Assembly: GCA_009937555.1 (NCBI GenBank)
Contig: JAACFD010000042.1
Location: 1-13,058, forward strand
DNA from: Chlamydiales bacterium
GTDB taxonomy: Bacteria > Chlamydiota > Chlamydiia > Chlamydiales > JAACFD01
Reading direction: 5' to 3'
DNA: 13,058 bases
Shown: piece by piece, positions 1 through 7,018 of the stretch
Layout of the letters: each line of letters begins with the position of its first letter
Position numbering within the stretch: the stretch's first letter is position 1
Notes under the pieces: model-generated
Told to the model about the DNA's origin: nothing
What the model saw: the letters and a program-made list of their open reading frames with translations, nothing else
Databases searched by the model: none
Position numbers and translations under genes: made by a program

Positions 1-4
1 ACTA

Positions 5-33
5 TTGACAATAAAATATTTATTTGATATTAT
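5..33 (+). promoter_or_regulatory. Sigma-70/sigma-66-type promoter of the translocator operon
   Basis: A perfect -35 hexamer TTGACA (5-10) is followed by a 17-base spacer and TATTAT (28-33), a 5/6 match to the -10 consensus. Transcription would begin near position 40, giving a leader of about 50 bases before the ATG at 90. It is the strongest promoter-like match in the window and sits immediately before the first gene of the copB/copD block. The call rests on pattern matching alone. Confidence 0.65.
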
Positions 34-89
34 CATCAGCAATGGGGATGAGAAAACTTACTTCATTAAGACAAGGGGACAATTGTTAT

Positions 90-527
90 ATGGAAAGTAA
101 ACATCCACTACTTGAAGCATTTGCTAATGTAGTTAAATCACTAGGTATTTCTGAACCAAAATTAGAAAAACGTGCTAGCAATGAAAAGTATAGCGACCCA
201 CTAGAAGAACTTAAAGTCACACTAGATTACTTTAAGAACAGCCTATCCGAACTCAATTCTGCGAAAAATTCTTTAGCTACCAAAACAGGCAAAAACTTTG
301 ATGAGCCTCAAGGTGAAATAGAGAGCACAAAAGAAAGAAAAGAAGCACTAGCTCTATTTCAAAAAGAACTCAAAAGCTGGGAAGGTGAGCTTGTTGAGCT
401 TATGAAAAACAATCCTGAAATAGCAACTGCATTTGACAAAGCAGACCTTACTAACGCTGCTAAAACAAAGAAGAAGAAGGTACGCAAAAAGCGCTCTTCA
501 GGAAAAAATAAATGGCTGTCAGCCTAA
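90..527 (+). CDS. Unrecognised 145-aa helical protein with lysine-rich C-terminal tail, first gene of the translocator operon
   Basis: I do not recognise a family. The ATG at 90 is preferred because AGGGG lies about 11 bases upstream and because the predicted transcription start (near 40) leaves the in-frame ATGs at 42 and 48 almost without a leader; an in-frame TTG at 24 lies inside the promoter. From the 90 start the protein begins MESKHPLLEAFANVVKSLG and is strongly charged and predicted helical. A Leu/Glu/Lys-rich stretch at about residues 45-115 could form a coiled coil. It ends in a basic tail (KTKKKKVRKKRSSGKNKW, about residues 125-142). There is no signal peptide, membrane segment or cysteine. 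It lies 21 bases before the next gene and shares an operon with the LcrH-type chaperone and CopB/CopD, so a role as chaperone, regulator or secreted accessory protein is plausible but is inferred only from position. Confidence 0.72.
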   Translation: MESKHPLLEAFANVVKSLGISEPKLEKRASNEKYSDPLEELKVTLDYFKNSLSELNSAKNSLATKTGKNFDEPQGEIESTKERKEALALFQKELKSWEGELVELMKNNPEIATAFDKADLTNAAKTKKKKVRKKRSSGKNKWLSA

Positions 528-548
528 AAAAGTCAATAAGGGGAAAAC

Positions 549-1022
549 ATGTCAGAACCTATCGAAAGCTCCGGCTTAAGTGAATCTCAATTTACCGCTA
601 AAATTTCAGGTGGTGTTGACTGGGCAAATACTGATACAGGACTTATGCAGGCCCTGGAAGAAATGGGACAGTTACTTAGAGATATTGTAGGTACTCATAG
701 AGAGTTGGGGGCGCATGCTGCAGCAATAGCAGCAGACATGGCTGAGGCAAGACAAGTAATTGCTGATGAGAAAGCAACTAAAGTAACCAATGTTGGCGGT
801 CAATCAGGCTCAGCATTAACCAGGCTACAAGTAAGGGGCCAAGAGTTAGCAGCAGAAAGAGAGAGACTCGACTCTAGAGACTCTACAGTCAAATCAGGAC
901 AAGATGTTTTCACTGGGATTGGAAAAACACAAGGTTCAGAAGCAGCTCAGCAAGCTATTAGCTTAATCCAAAAAGGAATAGATATATTGGATCAAATGCG
1001 TTCAATAGCGGCTAGAAGGTAA
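549..1022 (+). CDS. Unrecognised 157-aa helical protein in the copB/copD operon, possibly CT577-like
   Basis: The ATG at 549 has AAGGGG about six bases upstream. The protein starts MSEPIESSGLSESQ, a Ser/Glu-rich, probably unstructured N-terminus of the kind seen on T3SS substrates. Alanine-rich amphipathic helices follow (about residues 28-80 and 88-110), with a final helix at about 130-157. There is no cysteine, membrane segment or signal peptide. In C. trachomatis a small protein of unknown function, CT577, lies between the lcrH-type chaperone gene and copB; this gene lies just before the chaperone and may be its counterpart, but that is a positional inference and I cannot confirm homology. 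A secreted accessory or translocator-associated role is possible. Confidence 0.72.
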   Translation: MSEPIESSGLSESQFTAKISGGVDWANTDTGLMQALEEMGQLLRDIVGTHRELGAHAAAIAADMAEARQVIADEKATKVTNVGGQSGSALTRLQVRGQELAAERERLDSRDSTVKSGQDVFTGIGKTQGSEAAQQAISLIQKGIDILDQMRSIAARR

Positions 1023-1063
1023 AAAGTTTATTATTAAATTAAGAGGTTTTAGAGGAGGCTTTG

Positions 1064-1642
1064 ATGAAGCACGACGAAATTAGCGAAGCACTAGGTTTTA
1101 ACCTAATGGATTCACTACCTGAAAATCTACAGAACTTAGAATTCATTGATCAAATTGTTACCCAAGTAGCAAGTAAAGATCCTGTAGCAGATGTAAAAGA
1201 GAGTACTGGAGTTTCCCAAGATCAACTAGAGGCACTATATAATATTGCATACAATTTCTATGAAAGAGGCTTATATGAAAAAGCATTTGATATATTCAAA
1301 ATGTTAGTCATCTTCGATCAATCAAGCTACAAGTTTAATTTTGGATCAGCAGCCTGTCTACAGATGATGGGAGAGTATTTAAGAGCTATACAGGTATATT
1401 TTGGCTGTGCTCTATTAGACGAAGACTCCCCTAACCCTTACTTTTATGCTCTTGAGTGTTCATTAAAAATGCACAGCTCTGAAAACGCTATTTTTTGTGC
1501 CCAAAAATGTATCGAGCGCTCCAAAGGCAAGAAAGAATATGACAATATTAGAAAACAGTCTGAGGCGATATTAAAAACACTACAAGAGCCTAAAAAACCT
1601 AAGAAAAAAAAGAAAAGTAAAAAAGCAAAGAAGAAGGGTTAA
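1064..1642 (+). CDS. lcrH: SycD/LcrH-family class II T3SS chaperone of the translocators (Scc2/LcrH_1-like)
   Basis: This is a TPR-type chaperone that would hold CopB and CopD in the cytoplasm before secretion. The start is the ATG at 1064, five bases after a perfect AGAGGAGG ribosome-binding site; an in-frame TTG at 1061 is too close to that site. The N-terminal 50 residues are helical, followed by three TPR-like repeats at about residues 62-160. Typical repeats include ALYNIAYNFYERGLYEKAF, with a partner around FGSAACLQMMGEYLRAI. The 192-aa length is close to the SycD/LcrH family. The C-terminus is a pure lysine/proline tail (PKKPKKKKKSKKAKKKG) that is not part of the TPR fold. Five cysteines lie in the TPR region. 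copB starts three bases after its stop, as expected for a chaperone encoded next to its client. Confidence 0.9.
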   Translation: MKHDEISEALGFNLMDSLPENLQNLEFIDQIVTQVASKDPVADVKESTGVSQDQLEALYNIAYNFYERGLYEKAFDIFKMLVIFDQSSYKFNFGSAACLQMMGEYLRAIQVYFGCALLDEDSPNPYFYALECSLKMHSSENAIFCAQKCIERSKGKKEYDNIRKQSEAILKTLQEPKKPKKKKKSKKAKKKG

Positions 1643-1645
1643 ATT

Positions 1646-3055
1646 ATGACTGATGGAATTGGAGGCTCTTCTTCTGGAGGCATACCTATTGATGGGCCAG
1701 GAGGAGACATTACAGGTCCTGGAGGCGACTCTAGTGCGGTAGGAGGAATATCCTCTACCGGCATGGTAACCACTGATACCATGTCAGATGCAGAGCGTAT
1801 TGCAGCTTTAGAGGAATTTGCAGCGAAGCTTTCAAATATCATGGGCAGACCCTCTCTAGAAGAACCTGACCCTATGAATGCTGAAACAGCAGAACTCTTA
1901 AAAGATCTACTTCGTATCATCATTTCATTAGTTGACAACCTAAAAGTCACTAACATGGACACTAAAACCATTATTGCAAAGTTTGAAGAAAAGCTCAATG
2001 AGCTGATGGCTGCAAATATGGAAAAGCAAGCTGATGAAACCAAAGCAAAAATGAAAAAAGCAGAGACCATGAAATGGGTAAACCTAGCAATAGGGATTGC
2101 CGTCTTACTTGTCTCTTGTGTACTTTGTCCTGGACCTGGTGCTGTTGCAGCCTGCTTGATTATTGGCGGTGCGATGTTAGCTTGTAACCACATGGGCGTT
2201 TTTGAACCTGGTGGTCCTTTTGATGATTTTTGTGAAAAGTGTTTTGGAGACGGAGCTTTTGGTGAAACCATGAAAACTCTACTAAGAGTTTTAATCATTA
2301 TTATCGCAGTTGTTGCTACTAAGAAAGCATGTGGTCCTGGAACTATGTCTAATATGTTGGCTGCAGGGCAAGGTATGAGCGTCATGGCTTCAACAGGAGT
2401 CGTTACCACAGCCACAATGCAAATTTGTGAAGCTGCAGGAAAAGATGAAGAAGAATCTCAAAAAATTGCCATGATTGTCAATATCGTCGTTACTGTTTTA
2501 TTAATGCTAGCGATGTTTGCAGGAGCGGCAAAAGGTGGCGGTGGCGCTGCAACAGGATCAGCAGCAAAAGGTGGCGGCGGTGCTGCTCAAGGTGGCGGTA
2601 GTGCTGCTCAAGGCTCTTCAGGAACGGCAGCTACAGGCACGCAAGCTACAGGAACCTCAGCAACAACAGCAACAAAAACTACTACTTCTACTATGCAAAA
2701 TAGTCTAGCTAGAGCTATGAAAGAAACAGCTGATAAGATGAGAAACACGATGACAAGTGTCCAGGAAATGACAGGTCTTCTTAAAGCTTTAATGATGGCA
2801 AGCTTAGCTATGTCTACAGCTGGAAGTATTGCTACTGCCGTGGTTGAAAAGCAAATGGCAGATATCGAGAAAGATCTTGGTAAGCTAGAAGCTGATGAAG
2901 CACTTATTCAATCTCTTAAAGAGTTACTAGCTAGCTTAATGGAAGACTTTGCTAATGCTATTGAAGAGGGCACTAACAGCAGGAAGAACCTAATGGATGC
3001 AGTTCAAGCAATTATAGATACTGAAAATGCAGCTAAAGTACATCGCCCTGCCTAG
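1646..3055 (+). CDS. copB: T3SS translocator CopB (SctE/YopB-type pore subunit)
   Basis: This is the larger hydrophobic translocator, expected to leave through the needle and insert in the host membrane with CopD. The 469-aa protein has a Gly/Ser-rich disordered N-terminus (residues 1-45, starting MTDGIGGSSSGGIPIDGPGG), then helices and a possible coiled coil at about 48-145. Hydrophobic segments lie at about 145-182, 212-226 and 274-295. A Gly/Ala/Thr low-complexity stretch (296-350) and C-terminal helices (351-460) follow. Eight cysteines lie between 158 and 261, including a CEKC pair at 196-199. AAGGG lies 8-9 bases before the ATG. The chaperone gene just upstream and copD just downstream match the C. 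trachomatis lcrH_1-CT577-copB-copD operon. The assignment as SctE rather than SctB rests on its multiple hydrophobic segments. Confidence 0.9.
   Translation: MTDGIGGSSSGGIPIDGPGGDITGPGGDSSAVGGISSTGMVTTDTMSDAERIAALEEFAAKLSNIMGRPSLEEPDPMNAETAELLKDLLRIIISLVDNLKVTNMDTKTIIAKFEEKLNELMAANMEKQADETKAKMKKAETMKWVNLAIGIAVLLVSCVLCPGPGAVAACLIIGGAMLACNHMGVFEPGGPFDDFCEKCFGDGAFGETMKTLLRVLIIIIAVVATKKACGPGTMSNMLAAGQGMSVMASTGVVTTATMQICEAAGKDEEESQKIAMIVNIVVTVLLMLAMFAGAAKGGGGAATGSAAKGGGGAAQGGGSAAQGSSGTAATGTQATGTSATTATKTTTSTMQNSLARAMKETADKMRNTMTSVQEMTGLLKALMMASLAMSTAGSIATAVVEKQMADIEKDLGKLEADEALIQSLKELLASLMEDFANAIEEGTNSRKNLMDAVQAIIDTENAAKVHRPA
2525..2615 (+). repeat. In-frame imperfect tandem repeat encoding Gly/Ala blocks in copB
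   Basis: Units of the form GC(A/G)GCAAAAGGTGGCGG followed by GCTGC recur at 2525 and 2561, with shortened forms (GCTGCTCAAGGTGGCGG) at 2582. They encode successive K/Q-GGGG-AA and GGGSAA blocks at about residues 294-323. Such a tract is a likely site for length change by slippage or recombination, and could act as a flexible linker after the last hydrophobic segment. Confidence 0.7.
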
Positions 3056-3097
3056 GATAAAATAATAACATAAAATCAATATCAAGGAGATAATCGT

Positions 3098-4438
3098 ATG
3101 TCAGATTCAAGTATTGGAGGTTCAGGCTCATTACCACCACCACCTCTTCCTGGAGCATCGGGAACTGGCTCTACAGGTGGCGCCTCATCAACCCCTCCAC
3201 CTATCCCATCTGGTAGCGGAAGCTCCACTATTACAATTGCCTCAGGATCAGGAGGTGTTGCTCTTTCTCTTGGATCACCATCAGGAACTCCTCCTGTAAT
3301 ACCAACTGGGAGTACTGCTTCCACTTCTATTGCAAGTATTTCCTTTAAACCCGATGCCTCTCAAACCCTAATAGCTGCTCTTTTATCAGATTTATTAAAG
3401 ATCCTAGAAGAGCTAAAGCAAGCTGAAATCCATGCTAAAGGAATTACTGATGTAAGTGGAATGAAACTAGCCGAATCAAAAGCTGATGTAGCTATAGAGC
3501 TGGCTGCTGTTAGAGCTGCTAAGCAATTAACTAACATGGCTTCTTCTATCGCACAAGCAGGGGTTGGTGCTGTTGCTATGGGAGCAACAGCAAGAGTAGG
3601 GAGCAACACAAATCAAGGCCCTACAGATGGCAATAAAACGGCAACAGTTAGCAAGCCTGGTGTAAAAACTGGGGAGGCAGGCGAAACAACAAATCCACAG
3701 CAGCCTGGGGGAGCGGGTAGTGAAACTGTTGATGTAACTAAACAAACAGGAAAAAGCAGGGCAGGAACAGTTGAAGCTTCAGGTGAGAGCACTGTTGCGA
3801 ATAGAGAAGCAACAGTCTCCACAAAACCTGTCGAAGGAAGCGGAGGAGAACAGCTACAAGGAGCCGGTGTGAAGCCCCCTCCTAGTAGTGATAGCGGAAA
3901 AACTCAAGCAGGCTCGAAAGAGGCTGTTAGCGAAACAAGGAGACCTGAAGCTGATACAGTTGATAGTAGAAGTGGAGAAGTCACAACGAAAGCTAATAGC
4001 AAGGTTGAGGGAGGCACTGGCGAGTCTGTTGATGGAGATAAAAAGCAAACGACTCCTGCAAAAGGCAGTGACCCAGCTACAACAGAAAAACTTGGTGGAG
4101 AAAGTGGCGTAGCTGATAGACAGTCGCAGCTTGACCAAGAAAAAGCACTAAGTGAGATAAGAAATATTCAGCAGTGTGCTGACATTGGAAAGCAGGCGAT
4201 TACAGCTGTTGCCGAAGGGATACACTCTCAGTGGGAACATGAAGAAGGTAGACTGCAGGCTATCCAAGAAATGGTGTCTTCACTTCAGTCTATTAATAGC
4301 TCTGTTGGAGAAGACTTCAAAAGTGCTATTAAATCTGCAAGCGATGATATGGATCGAATTCTTGCTTTTATTGAAAAGCTTTCATCAGAGCAGACTCAAA
4401 ATACATCACGAGCTATTATTCAAAACTCTCAAGCATAA
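3098..4438 (+). CDS. copD: T3SS translocator CopD (SctB-type) with proline-rich N-terminus and long hydrophilic linker
   Basis: This is the second translocator and probable partner of CopB in the host-membrane pore. A strong AAGGAGA lies seven bases before the ATG. The 446-aa protein begins with a Gly/Ser/Pro-rich disordered segment (1-85) that carries PPPPLP at 14-19 and PPPIP at 33-37. A helical region (88-145) follows, then one weakly hydrophobic Ala/Gly-rich stretch (about 145-168). A hydrophilic Lys/Thr/Glu/Ser/Gly-rich linker runs from about 170 to 345, and C-terminal amphipathic helices from about 348 to 440. Only one cysteine (360) is present. A single weak membrane segment and a helical C-terminus fit SctB-type translocators. 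The call depends mainly on its place directly after copB and on the length, which is close to my memory of chlamydial CopD. Confidence 0.85.
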   Translation: MSDSSIGGSGSLPPPPLPGASGTGSTGGASSTPPPIPSGSGSSTITIASGSGGVALSLGSPSGTPPVIPTGSTASTSIASISFKPDASQTLIAALLSDLLKILEELKQAEIHAKGITDVSGMKLAESKADVAIELAAVRAAKQLTNMASSIAQAGVGAVAMGATARVGSNTNQGPTDGNKTATVSKPGVKTGEAGETTNPQQPGGAGSETVDVTKQTGKSRAGTVEASGESTVANREATVSTKPVEGSGGEQLQGAGVKPPPSSDSGKTQAGSKEAVSETRRPEADTVDSRSGEVTTKANSKVEGGTGESVDGDKKQTTPAKGSDPATTEKLGGESGVADRQSQLDQEKALSEIRNIQQCADIGKQAITAVAEGIHSQWEHEEGRLQAIQEMVSSLQSINSSVGEDFKSAIKSASDDMDRILAFIEKLSSEQTQNTSRAIIQNSQA

Positions 4439-4459
4439 TTAAGCTAAAAATAATCAATG

Positions 4460-4495
4460 ACTAGCATGCCTTTTTGTAATTAAGGGCATGCTAGT
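4460..4495 (+). terminator. Probable intrinsic terminator after copD
   Basis: A perfect 11-bp inverted repeat, ACTAGCATGCC (4460-4470) and GGCATGCTAGT (4485-4495), encloses an AT-rich loop. It is followed by a T-rich stretch (TATCTTTATCTATTCTT), although not a pure T-run. It starts 21 bases after the copD stop and before a candidate promoter, so it probably ends the translocator operon. The stem is palindromic around GCATGC and could also work in the reverse direction. Confidence 0.7.
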
Positions 4496-4573
4496 ATCTT
4501 TATCTATTCTTAACTTCATTCAATTACAACAGCTAGCTTTCTTTAAACAAAGAGAAAGAATACGGCAAAGAGA

Positions 4574-4602
4574 TTTACAATTTAAGGGTATTTACCTAAT
4601 AT
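4574..4602 (+). promoter_or_regulatory. Candidate sigma-70-type promoter of the CT663-cdsD operon
   Basis: TTTACA (4574-4579, 5/6 match to the -35 consensus) and TAATAT (4597-4602, 4/6 match to the -10 consensus) are separated by exactly 17 bases. The predicted start near 4609 leaves a leader of about 28 bases carrying the TAAGG ribosome-binding site. It lies between the terminator after copD and the next gene, where a new operon start would be expected. The rest of the 198-base gap shows no other gene. Confidence 0.5.
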
Positions 4603-4636
4603 TAAGTTAAGAAAGTTTTTACCATAAGGCTTAAGT

Positions 4637-5053
4637 ATGAAGTTAGATAGTTACATCAACAGCTTATCCTCTTCTATTGAAATAGACTCCCCTCCTTTAG
4701 AGGAAGGTTCTTACTCTATTCATTTTGAAGATGATATATCTGTTTCTATCAAAGCTTTTGGCGAAGAAGGCTACGCATTTCACGCTGTTATTGCAGCTCT
4801 TAATGAAGAAGAGCTAGATGAGGCGCTACTGGAAACATTACTGCAGGGCAACTTGTTTGGTCAGTTAACAGGAGGAGCAACCCTTTGCCTATCACCTGAA
4901 AATGGAGAACTTTGTCTAAAAAAAGAACGTCACAAAGCTTTAAACGAAAAAGAATTCATAGAAGACTTTGAAGACTTTGTAAACTATATCGACTTTTGGA
5001 AAGAAGAAATCCCCCAGCAGCTGAAAAAAAATAATGAAAAAGGTTTACTATAG
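4637..5053 (+). CDS. CesT/Tir-type class I T3SS chaperone, CT663-like
   Basis: This small acidic protein (138 aa) has the look of a class I T3SS chaperone. An N-terminal helix (MKLDSYINSLSSSI) is followed by alternating strands (SYSIHFEDDISVSIKAF, then AFHAVIAAL), a helix (EEELDEALLETLLQGNLFGQ), two strands around GATLCLSPENGELCL and a C-terminal acidic helix (EKEFIEDFEDFVNYIDFWK). TAAGG lies seven bases before the ATG. cdsD begins 28 bases downstream, matching the CT663-CT664 (CdsD) order in C. trachomatis. CT663 has been reported to bind the beta subunit and primary sigma factor of RNA polymerase as well as to act as a chaperone. Whether this divergent protein shares that property is not visible in the sequence. 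Confidence 0.75.
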   Translation: MKLDSYINSLSSSIEIDSPPLEEGSYSIHFEDDISVSIKAFGEEGYAFHAVIAALNEEELDEALLETLLQGNLFGQLTGGATLCLSPENGELCLKKERHKALNEKEFIEDFEDFVNYIDFWKEEIPQQLKKNNEKGLL

Positions 5054-5081
5054 CCACAACCTACAAAATGCAAGGTAATAC

Positions 5082-6902
5082 ATGACAGTTAAACTGGTAA
5101 GTATCAGTGACTCAGAAAAAGATCTTTCTCTTTCAAAAGAAGAGCAAGCCTATTTCATAGGCAGAGACCCAGAACAAAGTCAGCTGCTAATTGCAGATCC
5201 AAAAGTATCTAGAAAGCACGCTCAAATCACTTACTCTTCAAGTGGCTTTTCTATTCGAAACCTCAGTCAAACTAACCCTATATTTGTTAATGATGAGGCA
5301 ATAGAAGAAGACTATAGCCTGAAGCAAGGAGATAAAATAAAGATTGGAGATAGTGTTTTTCACTTCTTTGATGAAGAAGCCGCTTCTTCAAGTCCTATTC
5401 AGCAATCAGAAAATGATGATGATGAAAATCCTTATGAGACTATCTTTGAAGAGTTTTCTGATTTTGGTGATGATACAGATATTAACTTTACTGAATCTCA
5501 ACGTTTTCTCTTAAAAGTACTTACAGGACCAAATACGGGAGCTGAGTTTCCTTTAGAAGAAGGTAAGACCTATACTATAGGTACAGACACTCACGAATGT
5601 GACGTTATTTTTCATGACTTAAGTGTCTCTAGAAAACATGCCACTCTTAGCCTTAGTGAAGATGGTACTATTACAGTGACAGATCTAGATAGTCGAAACG
5701 GGATATTAGTTGATGGACAGAACATTCAGGGAAGTAAAGAAGTTAAAAGTAATGAGCTAATCTCTCTTGGCACCTCTACTTTTACTGTATTGGACTATGA
5801 AAATAATTCTGAGACAATTATTTCCCCACAAATACCAAATGACCAAGCGATTGCAGTAGAAGAAAAAGAAGTTTCCTTAGAGGAGATTAACCAAAAACAG
5901 GAAGAAAAAGTCTCTTCAGAAATAGAAGATGAAACTGCAGATGAAGATAACAATGAAGAAGTCAAAGAGCCTGAAGAAACTCCCCCTACACCAACTAAAA
6001 AAAGCTGGGTCCCTGTTACCCTTATAGTAGGTGCTTTACTTTTTTTTACGGTATTAAATATTGGCATCTCTCTTTTTAAAACAGAGGAAGTAAGCGCAAA
6101 GAAAATAGACGAACAAGAAGAGATTCGTAAAGCTCTAGTTCACTTTGAAAAAGTTGAGTTCTCCTATCGAAAAAATAGTGGTGAACTTTTTCTACAAGGA
6201 CACGTACTAGATTCTGTAGAAAAAAACCAGCTGCTATATCAACTTCAAGCACTTAAGTATATATCCTCTATTGAAGACTATATTATTATCGATGAGCTCA
6301 TTGCAAAAGAGCACAATGAAATCTTTTCCAAAAGAGCTGAATGGAAAGGCATCACCATTCAAACACCAAAACCTGGTAGATTTATTATCACAGGGTACCT
6401 AGAAACTGCAGCACAAGCTGAAGCTCTTGCTGAGTATATTAACCGCCATTTTGATTTTGTGGACTTACTAGAAAATCGAGTAGCTGTAGAAGATTTAGTC
6501 ATTCTCTCAGTGGACAATAAGTTTTTAGAGAAATTCCCCAACTTTAAAGATGTGAGAGCATCTCTTGTTAATGGAGAGTTAAAGCTAGAGGGTATGATTA
6601 AAGCCAAAGATAAAAGAGTTTTTGACCATATCATGGATGAAATCAAAGAACTCAGAGGTATTAGAAAAATCAATAATTATGTTGTTGAAGTGCAAGAAAG
6701 TGAAACAGTTATTGATATTAGTAGAAAATACAATGTCACAGGCTACTCTCAACATGATAACATCAGCATCAATGTAATTGTTAATGGCCGAATTGTATCT
6801 AGAGGAGACCAATTAGAAGGCATGACAATCACTAGCATCCTACCACATACGATTTTACTCGAAAAAGATGGATTAAAATATAAAATTGACTATAAAAAGT
6901 GA
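5082..6902 (+). CDS. sctD: T3SS inner-membrane ring protein SctD/CdsD with two FHA domains
   Basis: SctD forms the inner-membrane ring of the basal body, with a cytoplasmic FHA part contacting the sorting platform. This 606-aa protein shows FHA domain 1 at about residues 22-97 (GR at 27-28, SRKH at 43-46) and FHA domain 2 at about 141-240 (SRKH at 183-186, SRNG at 204-207). A highly acidic linker (241-305) follows. A single membrane segment lies at about 309-331 (WVPVTLIVGALLFFTVLNIG) after the basic KK at 306-307. The periplasmic part contains repeated small alpha/beta ring-building modules (about 345-540) and a C-terminal strand-rich segment (550-606). Double FHA domains are characteristic of chlamydial CdsD. 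My recollection is that C. trachomatis CdsD is longer (about 830 aa), so this version is compact. AAGG lies seven bases upstream of the ATG. Confidence 0.95.
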   Translation: MTVKLVSISDSEKDLSLSKEEQAYFIGRDPEQSQLLIADPKVSRKHAQITYSSSGFSIRNLSQTNPIFVNDEAIEEDYSLKQGDKIKIGDSVFHFFDEEAASSSPIQQSENDDDENPYETIFEEFSDFGDDTDINFTESQRFLLKVLTGPNTGAEFPLEEGKTYTIGTDTHECDVIFHDLSVSRKHATLSLSEDGTITVTDLDSRNGILVDGQNIQGSKEVKSNELISLGTSTFTVLDYENNSETIISPQIPNDQAIAVEEKEVSLEEINQKQEEKVSSEIEDETADEDNNEEVKEPEETPPTPTKKSWVPVTLIVGALLFFTVLNIGISLFKTEEVSAKKIDEQEEIRKALVHFEKVEFSYRKNSGELFLQGHVLDSVEKNQLLYQLQALKYISSIEDYIIIDELIAKEHNEIFSKRAEWKGITIQTPKPGRFIITGYLETAAQAEALAEYINRHFDFVDLLENRVAVEDLVILSVDNKFLEKFPNFKDVRASLVNGELKLEGMIKAKDKRVFDHIMDEIKELRGIRKINNYVVEVQESETVIDISRKYNVTGYSQHDNISINVIVNGRIVSRGDQLEGMTITSILPHTILLEKDGLKYKIDYKK

Positions 6903-6932
6903 TCAAGTTACAATATTATTAAGAAGGGTATC

Positions 6933-6961
6933 TTGACGTTTCACAACTAATCACTTAATTA
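6933..6961 (+). promoter_or_regulatory. Weak candidate internal promoter upstream of cdsE
   Basis: TTGACG (6933-6938) is a 5/6 match to the -35 consensus, and 17 bases later lies TAATTA (6956-6961), a poor -10. A small inverted repeat, CTAAT (6947-6951) and ATTAG (6958-6962), overlaps it. The 116-base gap between cdsD and cdsE is unusually long for this operon, which allows an internal start so that the needle genes could be expressed more strongly. The evidence is thin. Confidence 0.25.
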
Positions 6962-7018
6962 GAGCTACTTAGTTAAAGAAATGTTAAATTTACCAAATTT
7001 TTAAGATAAGGAAGACCT

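Noticed and set aside
24..89. Upstream in-frame starts (TTG at 24, ATG at 42 and 48) for the first gene
   Set aside because: The TTG lies within the predicted promoter, and the ATGs fall at the very start of the predicted transcript. The ATG at 90 has a ribosome-binding site at proper spacing.
1639..2415. A 258-codon open frame on the minus strand opposite copB
   Set aside because: It lies wholly opposite a well-supported translocator gene whose Gly/Ala-rich codons leave few stops on the other strand. It has no separate ribosome-binding site of note, and its product is a mix of Ser/Ala/Pro/Ile with no recognisable fold.
2517..2708. A 63-codon Gln/Leu-rich frame inside copB
   Set aside because: It is a shifted reading of the Gly/Ala/Thr repeats in copB and is explained by the repeat.
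3082..3324. Minus-strand open frame opposite the copD start
   Set aside because: Its Pro/Gly/Glu/Ala composition is simply the reverse complement of the Gly/Ser/Pro-rich copD N-terminus.
3888..4112. A 74-codon plus-strand frame inside copD, encoding a basic Leu/Lys-rich peptide
   Set aside because: It lies inside the low-complexity copD linker with no ribosome-binding site. Low-complexity codons commonly leave an alternate frame open.
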